Of a stretch of 8,366 nt of DNA, positions 1 through 4,858 are shown in pieces. Below the pieces are notes generated by a model. That model saw nothing but the letters and a program-made list of their open reading frames with translations. It had not been told where the DNA came from and did no database searches. This DNA comes from Wenzhouxiangella sp. Lineage in GTDB: Bacteria > Pseudomonadota > Gammaproteobacteria > Xanthomonadales > Wenzhouxiangellaceae. The first letter of the stretch is position 1. Each line of letters opens with the position of its first letter. The stretch lies in assembly GCA_021767625.1 (NCBI GenBank), contig JAASTB010000078.1, forward strand, positions 1 through 8,366, read 5' to 3'. Position numbers and translations under genes: made by a program.

Positions 1-1179
1 AAGAGCCTCAAGCCCGGCCAGGCCCTCATCAAGGTGGTCCACGAGGAGCTCAAGCACGTCCTCGGCGACGAGCAGGCGCCGCTCGCCCTGGACCGCCAGG
101 CGCCGGTGGTCATCCTGCTGGCCGGCCTGCAGGGCGCCGGTAAGACCACGACCGCCGGCAAGCTCGCCCGGCTGATCCAGGAACGGCACAAGAAGAAGGT
201 GATGCTGTCGAGCTGCGACGTGTATCGGCCGGCGGCGATCGACCAACTCGAAACCCTGGCCGGACAGGTGGAGGCCGGGTTCTACCGTTCCGCGGAGGAT
301 GCTGATCCCGTGCGCATCGCCACCGACGCGGTCGATCACGCGCGCAAGCAGTTCGCCGACGTGCTGATCCTCGACACCGCCGGCCGCCTGGCCGTCGACG
401 AGGCGATGATGGACGAGATCCGGCGTGTGCATGCCGCGGTCGATCCGGCGGAAGTCCTGTTCGTGGTCGATGCCATGACCGGGCAGGACGCCGCCAACAC
501 GGCGAAGGCCTTCCACGAGGCGCTGCCGCTGTCGGGCGTGGTGCTGACCAAGACCGACGGTGACGCGCGCGGCGGCGCGGCGCTTTCGGTTCGTCACATC
601 ACCGGAGCGCCGATCAAGTTTCTCGGCACCGGCGAGAAGATCGACGGCATCGAGCCTTTCCACCCGGATCGCCTGGCCTCGCGCATCCTGGGCATGGGCG
701 ACGTGCTCAGCCTGGTCGAGGAAGTCGAGCGCAAGGTCGACCAGAAGCAGGCCAGGAAGCTGGCCGGCAAGGTCGGCAAGGGCAGTCGGCGATTCGGGCT
801 CGACGACTTCCGCGACCAGCTGCTGCAGATGGACAAGCTCGGCGGCATGGGCGCGCTGATGGACAAGTTGCCCGGCATGGGCAACATGCCCGACGCCGTC
901 AAGTCGCAGGTCGACGACAAGCAGACCCGGCGCATGGTCGCGATCATCAATTCGATGACTCCCAAGGAGCGCCGCTATCCCGACATCATCAAGGGGTCGC
1001 GCAAGCGCCGCATCGCGGCCGGGTCGGGCCTGCAGATCCAGGACGTCAACCGACTGATCAAGCAGCACAAGCAGATGCAGAAGATGATGAAGAAGGTCGG
1101 CAGCAAGGGTGCCATGGCGAAGATGATGAAGCGCCTGCCCGGGGGGATGCCGGGGGGTGGGGGTGGAATGCCGTTCTAG
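1..1179 (+). CDS. ffh: Signal recognition particle protein Ffh (SRP54), 5' end missing
   Basis: Ffh is the GTPase subunit of the signal recognition particle. With 4.5S RNA it binds signal sequences on nascent inner-membrane proteins and docks with FtsY. The reading frame is open from base 1; the first visible residues, KSLKPGQ, match E. coli Ffh near residue 65, so about 65 residues of the N domain lie outside the window. In the 392 visible residues the P-loop GLQGAGKT is at 42-49, followed by DVYRPAA, DTAGRL, the TKTDGDARGG guanine-specificity motif and GTGEK. The methionine-rich M domain follows, with the conserved INSMTPKER and IIKGSRKRRIAAG segments that bind RNA and signal peptide. The protein ends in a Gly/Met tail (LPGGMPGGGGGMPF). 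Identification is certain from family conservation. The gene lies 112 nt upstream of rpsP, a common arrangement in proteobacteria. Confidence 0.98.
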   Translation, partial: KSLKPGQALIKVVHEELKHVLGDEQAPLALDRQAPVVILLAGLQGAGKTTTAGKLARLIQERHKKKVMLSSCDVYRPAAIDQLETLAGQVEAGFYRSAEDADPVRIATDAVDHARKQFADVLILDTAGRLAVDEAMMDEIRRVHAAVDPAEVLFVVDAMTGQDAANTAKAFHEALPLSGVVLTKTDGDARGGAALSVRHITGAPIKFLGTGEKIDGIEPFHPDRLASRILGMGDVLSLVEEVERKVDQKQARKLAGKVGKGSRRFGLDDFRDQLLQMDKLGGMGALMDKLPGMGNMPDAVKSQVDDKQTRRMVAIINSMTPKERRYPDIIKGSRKRRIAAGSGLQIQDVNRLIKQHKQMQKMMKKVGSKGAMAKMMKRLPGGMPGGGGGMPF

Positions 1180-1190
1180 GTTCCCACCCC
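1160..1190 (+). other. Possible weak hairpin over the ffh stop codon
   Basis: A G-rich stretch at the end of ffh (GGGGTGGAA, 1160-1168) can pair with TTCCCACCCC at 1181-1190, with one bulged base and a 12-nt loop holding the stop codon. An alternative pairing uses 1154-1161 with 1183-1190 (8 perfect base pairs). No T-run follows, so it is not a standard intrinsic terminator. It could mark the 3' end of the ffh message or be a by-product of the Gly-rich tail. Seen in sequence; function is inference. Confidence 0.25.
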
Positions 1191-1219
1191 TTCCAAACGT
1201 CAGGGGAATCCGATAGAAT
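1191..1219 (+). promoter_or_regulatory. Candidate sigma-70 promoter of the rpsP-rimM-trmD-rplS operon
   Basis: A -10 box TAGAAT (1214-1219, 5 of 6 to consensus) is preceded at 17 bp by a weak -35 TTCCAA (1191-1196, 3 of 6). Transcription would begin near 1226, giving a leader of about 65 nt before rpsP. In E. coli the trmD operon promoter is likewise directly upstream of rpsP. The -10 is convincing, the -35 is poor. Confidence 0.45.
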
Positions 1220-1291
1220 GGCGAGTTTGCCGAATTCAGCAATTGCAAGTCACGGAGCCGGCAGTGGTTCCGGGGCGATTCAGGAGAGAAA

Positions 1292-1549
1292 ATGGTCAAG
1301 ATTCGCATGAGCCGGGGCGGCGCCAAGAAGCAGCCCTTCTACCACATTGTCGTCACCGACAGCCGCAACGCGCGCGACGGCCGCAACATCGAGCGTCTCG
1401 GGTTCTTCAACCCCGTCGCTCGCGGCAACGACGAGCGTCTGCGCCTCGACGTCGAGCGCATCGACTACTGGCTCGGCCAGGGCGCGCAGATCTCCGAGCG
1501 CGTCCGCGACCTGGCCAACGAAGCACGCCGGGCCCAGGCCGCGGCCTGA
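1292..1549 (+). CDS. rpsP: 30S ribosomal protein S16
   Basis: S16 is a primary-tier 30S protein that binds 16S rRNA and helps the small subunit fold. The 85-residue product is close to the usual size (82 in E. coli). It opens with the conserved MVKIRMSRGGAKKQPFY segment and continues with the DSRNARDGRNIERLGFFNP signature, then WLGQGAQISERV. The ATG is supported by a good Shine-Dalgarno AGGAGA at 1282-1287, 4 nt upstream, and by the N-terminal match to the family. It is the first gene of the trmD operon. Its stop is 4 nt before the GTG of rimM, which suggests translational coupling. Confidence 0.98.
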   Translation: MVKIRMSRGGAKKQPFYHIVVTDSRNARDGRNIERLGFFNPVARGNDERLRLDVERIDYWLGQGAQISERVRDLANEARRAQAAA

Positions 1550-1553
1550 ACGC

Positions 1554-2072
1554 GTGAGCCGGTCGGACGAACCGGTCGTCGTCGGCCGGTTCAACGGCCC
1601 CTGGGGCGTTCGCGGCTGGGTCAAGGTTTGGTCCGATACCCGGCCGCCGGTCGCCATATTCGATTACCAGCCGTGGCTTGTCGGCGAGCACGGTGAATCC
1701 CTCGAGATCGAGCAGTGGCAGCAGTCCGGCCCCCGACTGGTCGTCAAGCTGCACGGCATCGACACCCCTGAACAAGCGACGGCGCTGGGTCGACAACTCA
1801 TTCGCGTTGCGCGCTCGTCGTTGCCCGAGCCCGAGCCGGGCGAATACTACTGGCACGACCTGATCGGCCTGGAAGTGGTCAACCTCGAGGGTCACAGCTA
1901 CGGCCGCGTGGAGAAGTTGCAGGAAACCGGCGCCCACGACGTGCTCCAGGTCCGCGGCGAAGGTGGCACCGTCCTCATTCCCTTCGTCACCGATGAATTC
2001 GTGCGCGAGGTCGACTTCGAGGCTGGTCGCATCACGGTCGACTGGCCGCTCGAGTGGACCGAGCCGGTCTGA
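1554..2072 (+). CDS. rimM: Ribosome maturation factor RimM (16S rRNA processing)
   Basis: RimM binds ribosomal protein S19 in the 30S head and assists late assembly and 16S rRNA maturation. I chose the GTG at 1554 because it gives a 172-residue protein that begins just before the conserved VVGRFNGPWGVRGWVKV motif; earlier in-frame starts would run through rpsP. Residues about 8-95 form the RimM N-terminal domain. Residues about 96-168 form the PRC barrel, with YYWHDLIG at 98-105, TGAHDVL at 125-131 (a variant of the usual TGANDVL), LIPF at 141-144 and the closing VDWPLEW. There is no clear Shine-Dalgarno, and the start lies 4 nt after the rpsP stop, so translation probably depends on coupling. 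The GTG and weak site agree with the known lower expression of RimM and TrmD than of S16 and L19 in E. coli. Confidence 0.95.
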   Translation: MSRSDEPVVVGRFNGPWGVRGWVKVWSDTRPPVAIFDYQPWLVGEHGESLEIEQWQQSGPRLVVKLHGIDTPEQATALGRQLIRVARSSLPEPEPGEYYWHDLIGLEVVNLEGHSYGRVEKLQETGAHDVLQVRGEGGTVLIPFVTDEFVREVDFEAGRITVDWPLEWTEPV

Positions 2073-2076
2073 AGTC

Positions 2077-2826
2077 ATGCTCTCTCGCATCGATGTGGTC
2101 ACCCTCTTCCCCGACTGGATTCGGGGCCTGCGTGAACTCGGCCTGACCGGGCGTGCGATCGCAGAGGGCACCGTCGACCTGCGCTGCTGGAATCCGCGCG
2201 ATTACGCGCCCGGCGTTCACAAGAGCGTCGACGACCGACCCTACGGCGGCGGACCGGGTATGGTCATGCGCCCGGAGCCCTTGGCGCAGGCCATCGAGGC
2301 GGCCCGAGGCGACGACCCGCACGCCCGCGTCGGCTGCCTCACGCCCCAGGGGCGACGCCTGGACCAGGCGGCGGTTTCGGAGCTGGCCGCTCGGGAGCGG
2401 CTGATCCTGGTATGCGGCCGCTACGAGGGCATCGACGAGCGCGTGATGGACACGCTCGTGGACGAAGAGTGGTCGATCGGCGATTTCGTGCTCTCCGGCG
2501 GTGAGCCGGCCGCCGCGGTGATGATTGACGCTGTCGTGCGCATTCTGCCTGGGGTGCTCGGCCACGATCAGTCGGCGGAGCAGGACTCTTTCTCCGACGG
2601 CCGGCTCGACTGCCCGCACTACACGCGCCCGGAATCCTGGCGCGGCCTGGATGTGCCGCCGGTATTGCTCAGCGGCGATCACGCCCGGATCGAGCGCTGG
2701 CGTCGCGCGCAGGCGATCGAGCGCACGCGGCGTCGGCGGCCCGACCTGCTGGAACAACGCGGTCTCGACGCCGGCGACGAGCGGGCCCTGGCGGAATTTT
2801 CCGACGCAGGGCAAGACAAGGGCTGA
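2077..2826 (+). CDS. trmD: tRNA (guanine-N1-)-methyltransferase TrmD
   Basis: TrmD uses S-adenosylmethionine to make m1G at position 37 of tRNAs that read CNN, UGG-type and related codons, preventing +1 frameshifting. It is essential in most bacteria and works as a dimer with a deep trefoil knot. The 249-residue product shows DDRPYGGGPGM (YGGGPGM at 56-62), GRYEGIDERV (from 114) and EEWSIGDFVLSGGE, all parts of the knotted SAM site. Arg155 and Asp170 align with the catalytic Arg154 and Asp169 of the E. coli enzyme, and DCPHYTRP follows. The ATG at 2077 fits the family N-terminus (MLSRIDVVTLFP) and lies 4 nt after the rimM stop. No strong Shine-Dalgarno is present, so coupling to rimM is likely. 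The end of this gene holds a candidate promoter for rplS. Confidence 0.98.
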   Translation: MLSRIDVVTLFPDWIRGLRELGLTGRAIAEGTVDLRCWNPRDYAPGVHKSVDDRPYGGGPGMVMRPEPLAQAIEAARGDDPHARVGCLTPQGRRLDQAAVSELAARERLILVCGRYEGIDERVMDTLVDEEWSIGDFVLSGGEPAAAVMIDAVVRILPGVLGHDQSAEQDSFSDGRLDCPHYTRPESWRGLDVPPVLLSGDHARIERWRRAQAIERTRRRRPDLLEQRGLDAGDERALAEFSDAGQDKG

Positions 2827-2841
2827 AAAACAGGTTACAAT
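2813..2841 (+). promoter_or_regulatory. Candidate internal promoter for rplS
   Basis: AAGACA (2813-2818, 4 of 6 to the -35 consensus) and TACAAT (2836-2841, 5 of 6 to the -10 consensus) are exactly 17 bp apart, straddling the trmD stop codon. Transcription would start near 2848 and give a leader of about 68 nt before rplS. An rplS-specific promoter would help make L19 in excess over TrmD and RimM. Boxes are seen; activity is inference. Confidence 0.4.
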
Positions 2842-2853
2842 TACCGGCTTGTC

Positions 2854-2870
2854 TGCCCCGGGGCGGGGCA
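2854..2870 (+). other. Short GC hairpin in the trmD-rplS gap
   Basis: TGCCCCG (2854-2860) pairs perfectly with CGGGGCA (2864-2870) around a GGG loop, giving a 7-bp stem followed by AAAA and not by T residues. It is therefore not an intrinsic terminator on this strand. If the candidate promoter just upstream is used, the hairpin would sit close to the 5' end of the rplS transcript, where it could stabilise the RNA. On the operon transcript it could be a processing site. Confidence 0.4.
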
Positions 2871-2915
2871 AAAAGAACGCGCTCCTAGTCAACGCGCCAA
2901 TGGGAACGAGCAGTC

Positions 2916-3290
2916 ATGAGCAATATCATCGACGAGATCAACAAGGAACAGACCGAACGCGAAATCCCGGATTTCGCGGCGGGTGACACCATCACCGTGA
3001 ACCTGTGGGTTCGCGAAGGCGACCGCCAGCGTGTGCAGGCTTTCGAAGGGGTCTGCATCGCCAAGCGCAATCGCGGCGTCAATTCCGCTTTCACCGTTCG
3101 CAAGGTGTCTCACGGCACCGGTGTCGAGCGTGTTTTCCAGACCTACAGTCCGCTGATCGAATCGATCAAGGTCAAGCGCAAGGGCAAGGTGCGTCGCGCC
3201 AAGCTGTTCTACCTGCGCAACCTGGAAGGCAAGGCCGCTCGCATCAAGGAAAAGCTCTCGGGCTCTGGTCGCAACCGCGCCCGCGCCTGA
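2916..3290 (+). CDS. rplS: 50S ribosomal protein L19
   Basis: L19 sits at the 30S-50S interface and contributes to an intersubunit bridge. The 124-residue protein matches the family throughout: MSNIIDEIN at the start, FAAGDTITVNLWV, the conserved QAFEGVCIAKRNRG, SAFTVRKVSHGTGVERVF and the basic C-terminal VKRKGKVRRAKLFYLR then GKAARIKEKL. It extends about nine residues past the E. coli end with a short basic tail (SGSGRNRARA). The ATG at 2916 agrees with the family start; its Shine-Dalgarno is weak for a ribosomal protein gene. It is the last gene of the operon, 89 nt after trmD and 22 nt before the terminator. Confidence 0.98.
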   Translation: MSNIIDEINKEQTEREIPDFAAGDTITVNLWVREGDRQRVQAFEGVCIAKRNRGVNSAFTVRKVSHGTGVERVFQTYSPLIESIKVKRKGKVRRAKLFYLRNLEGKAARIKEKLSGSGRNRARA

Positions 3291-3312
3291 ATCGGGCAAC
3301 GCTCCGAACGCG

Positions 3313-3341
3313 AAAAGGCCAGCCGCCCGGCTGGCCTTTTT
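3313..3341. terminator. Strong intrinsic terminator, probably bidirectional
   Basis: AAAAGGCCAGCC (3313-3324) is the perfect inverse complement of GGCTGGCCTTTT (3329-3340), around a GCCC loop, and the T-run extends to 3341. This 12-bp stem ends the rpsP-rimM-trmD-rplS transcript 22 nt after the rplS stop. Read from the other strand it is also a GC stem followed by TTTT, 52 nt after the bactofilin stop, so it should end that convergent transcript too. Confidence 0.93.
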
Positions 3342-3392
3342 GCGTTTCGGGACGCGCCGGTCTTGAAGCCCTCCATAGGGCGGTCAATCGCG

Positions 3393-3821
3393 TCAACCGG
3401 CCTTGGCCGCTTCTCCGCTACCGGCCCCGGCGGTCGGTTTCTCCGTCTTGCGCTTGCTGGTTGCCTCGGATTCGCGAATGCGGCTGTTGCCGTTGAACAG
3501 GGCGCCGGGTTCGATGACGAGTTCGGCCACCGTGACGTCGCCGTTGACCCGCCCCCCGGCCACGATCTCCAGGCGTTTGGCGTCGATGTTGCCCTCGAAG
3601 CTGCCGCTGATCACGATGTGATCGGCCTTGAGTTCGCCCTCGATGCTTCCCCCCTGGCCGATGGCCACTTCCGCTTCGGAATGAACCGCACCCTCGATGC
3701 GGCCGTCCACGTGCAGGTTGTCGCTCAGGGCAAGGTCGCCGACAAACTTTGAACCTGCTGCAATGACGGTCGTTCCGGCGTGTTGGCTGCCGTCCGGACG
3801 ACTTCGGTTAATGATTCCCAT
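3393..3821 (-). CDS. Bactofilin family cytoskeletal protein
   Basis: Bactofilins (Pfam bactofilin, formerly DUF583) form nucleotide-independent filaments made of a right-handed beta-helix and recruit cell-wall enzymes to set cell shape; Helicobacter CcmA and Caulobacter BacA/BacB are examples. The 142-residue product has a short N-terminal tail (residues 1-17) and a core at about 18-115 with regularly spaced Gly-rich turns: VGDL, VDGRIEG, GGSIEGEL, GSFEGNI, GGRVNGDV and GALFNGN. A disordered Lys/Ala/Gly-rich tail follows (about 116-142). No signal peptide or membrane segment is visible, so it is cytoplasmic. The ATG at 3821 is preceded by AAGAGGA and gives the usual domain limits. The start lies 97 nt inside the M23 peptidase gene upstream, so the two are co-transcribed. 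I assign the family with high confidence but no specific symbol. Confidence 0.93.
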   Translation of the reverse strand: MGIINRSRPDGSQHAGTTVIAAGSKFVGDLALSDNLHVDGRIEGAVHSEAEVAIGQGGSIEGELKADHIVISGSFEGNIDAKRLEIVAGGRVNGDVTVAELVIEPGALFNGNSRIRESEATSKRKTEKPTAGAGSGEAAKAG

Positions 3822-4678
3822 TGAACGCGATCCTCTTCGCTGAACAGTACGTCGTATTCCTCCAGCGACCAGCGCAGGAAGGGTGAGGGGTCGAGGCGGC
3901 GTTGCAGGTAGCGCACCTCGTAGTGCAGGTGAGGCGCGGCCGACTGGCCGGTGTTGCCCGAATAACCCAGCAGGTCCCCGCGCTTGACGTAGCTTCCGGA
4001 GCTGACCTCGATGTCGTCGAGATGACCGTAGATGGTCGAGAAACCGTAGTTGTGGACCACCTTGACCATCTTGCCGAGTCCCGAGCTCTGGTGCATCGCC
4101 GCCCACTCGACCACCCCGTCGGCGGTGGCGTAGATCGGCGTACCGCGACGGGCGCGCAGGTCGACGCCCCCGTGCAGTGCCTCGCGGTCGTGAATCGGGT
4201 GGTGGCGCATGCCAAAGTCGCTGGTCACCCGTCCGGACTGGACCGGAAAGCCGCTCGGGATCGAGCGCAGCATCAGGCGCTTCTCGAAGGCTGTCTGCGC
4301 GGCGATGTCGACGCGCTGAGCCAGCGGGCGGTCGTCCGACGGTTCCAGGCCCACCAGGGTCTCGATTCGCTGCACCTCGCTGCCGAGGACGGCCAGTTCG
4401 CGACCGCGGCGCTGGACTTCTCGCTCGAGCTGCCTGCGTTCCTCGGCCAGCTGCTGCTTGTCGGCCTGGATCGCCTGCTTTTCGGCCGCAAGCTCCGCGA
4501 CCTGCCCGTTGAGGGAACCGACGCGGCTCGACAGCAGCAGAATACCGGCCGCCCCGACGAGCAGGATGACCGCCAGGCCGACGGCCGATCCGGCGATCAC
4601 GCGTCGGACGAGCTGGTCGAGGGTGAAATGACGTGACCCCCGATAGTCGGTGATGGTGACATGATAGCGTTGCCGCAT
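3725..4678 (-). CDS. Membrane-anchored M23 (LytM) peptidoglycan endopeptidase
   Basis: M23 metalloendopeptidases cleave peptide cross-links of peptidoglycan in the periplasm. The 317-residue protein has a short cytoplasmic N-terminus (1-26, MRQRYHVTITDYRGSRHFTL at its start), one transmembrane helix at about 27-50, a coiled coil at about 52-108 (Glu/Gln/Arg/Leu-rich) and a LytM domain at about 150-265. All catalytic elements are present: His169 and Asp173 (HGGVD), His219 in YGHL, and HLH at 250-252, so zinc ligands H169, D173 and H252 are intact and the enzyme should be active. Residues about 275-317 form a tail, part of which is encoded by DNA that also encodes the bactofilin start. No strong Shine-Dalgarno precedes the ATG at 4678, but the N-terminus fits this family. 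The pairing resembles Helicobacter Csd1/CcmA and alphaproteobacterial LmdC/BacA, in which the bactofilin positions the enzyme; that role here is inference. Confidence 0.94.
   Translation of the reverse strand: MRQRYHVTITDYRGSRHFTLDQLVRRVIAGSAVGLAVILLVGAAGILLLSSRVGSLNGQVAELAAEKQAIQADKQQLAEERRQLEREVQRRGRELAVLGSEVQRIETLVGLEPSDDRPLAQRVDIAAQTAFEKRLMLRSIPSGFPVQSGRVTSDFGMRHHPIHDREALHGGVDLRARRGTPIYATADGVVEWAAMHQSSGLGKMVKVVHNYGFSTIYGHLDDIEVSSGSYVKRGDLLGYSGNTGQSAAPHLHYEVRYLQRRLDPSPFLRWSLEEYDVLFSEEDRVQWESLTEVVRTAANTPERPSLQQVQSLSATLP
3831..3837 (-). promoter_or_regulatory. Shine-Dalgarno of the bactofilin gene, inside the M23 gene
   Basis: On the reverse strand AAGAGGA lies 9 nt before the ATG at 3821. 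It falls within codons for SEED near the C-terminus of the M23 peptidase. It supports independent initiation of the bactofilin inside the upstream gene and decides its start. Confidence 0.7.
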
Positions 4679-4762
4679 GCGCTGGTATCGCTCTTGTTGT
4701 TGTCGTTAGCCGGGCGCCAAGCACCCGTTTTCGGCCGGGTTTTGCCCGCAGCCGGGGCGCCA

Positions 4763-4791
4763 ATTATGCGAGGGGCGGCGATCGGTTGCAA
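4763..4791 (-). promoter_or_regulatory. Candidate promoter of the M23-bactofilin unit
   Basis: On the reverse strand TTGCAA (4786-4791, 4 of 6 to the -35 consensus) and CATAAT (4763-4768, 5 of 6 to the -10 consensus) are exactly 17 bp apart. Transcription would begin near 4756 and give a leader of about 78 nt. It is the best sigma-70-like match I found in the divergent intergenic region. Confidence 0.5.
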
Positions 4792-4812
4792 ACGGGCCGT
4801 CCCGCCGGCGGT

Positions 4813-4818
4813 TAGAAT
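4813..4818 (+). promoter_or_regulatory. Candidate -10 box for the M49-like lipoprotein gene
   Basis: TAGAAT matches 5 of 6 consensus bases and lies 40 nt before the start codon. The only -35-like element upstream is the palindromic TTGCAA at 4786-4791, but its spacing of 21 bp is too long for a normal sigma-70 promoter. The call rests on the -10 alone. Confidence 0.35.
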
Positions 4819-4846
4819 GCTCGCCTGCGCCCATACCCATGCCGAT

Positions 4847-4850
4847 GGAG
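4847..4850 (+). promoter_or_regulatory. Shine-Dalgarno of the M49-like lipoprotein gene
   Basis: GGAG lies 8 nt before the ATG at 4859. With the signal peptide that begins right there, it fixes the start and rejects the longer in-frame extension back to 4661. Confidence 0.7.
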
Positions 4851-4858
4851 TCCGGTTC

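Noticed and set aside
1347..1553. Longer rimM start inside rpsP
   Set aside because: The added residues are a frame-shifted reading of rpsP; the family N-terminus begins just after the GTG at 1554.
1963..2076. Longer trmD start inside rimM
   Set aside because: The extra residues are out-of-frame rimM; the family N-terminus MLSRIDVVTLFP starts at 2077.
2854..2870. Hairpin between trmD and rplS as a transcription terminator
   Set aside because: The stem is followed by A residues, not T, and rplS must be expressed downstream. Kept as a leader or processing hairpin only.
2032..2892. 286-codon reverse frame opposite trmD
   Set aside because: The forward strand encodes an unmistakable TrmD here; the reverse translation has no known motif.
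3902..4636. 244-codon forward frame opposite the M23 peptidase
   Set aside because: The reverse strand encodes an intact LytM domain and coiled coil; the forward frame is its shadow.
3822..4763. Upstream extension of the bactofilin frame to 456 residues
   Set aside because: The extension is Arg/Pro-rich shadow sequence of the M23 gene. A good Shine-Dalgarno and the normal bactofilin domain limits place the start at 3821.
4661..4858. N-terminal extension of the M49-like protein by 66 residues
   Set aside because: It would bury the lipoprotein signal peptide and overlap the divergent M23 start. GGAG at 4847-4850 and the signal sequence support 4859.
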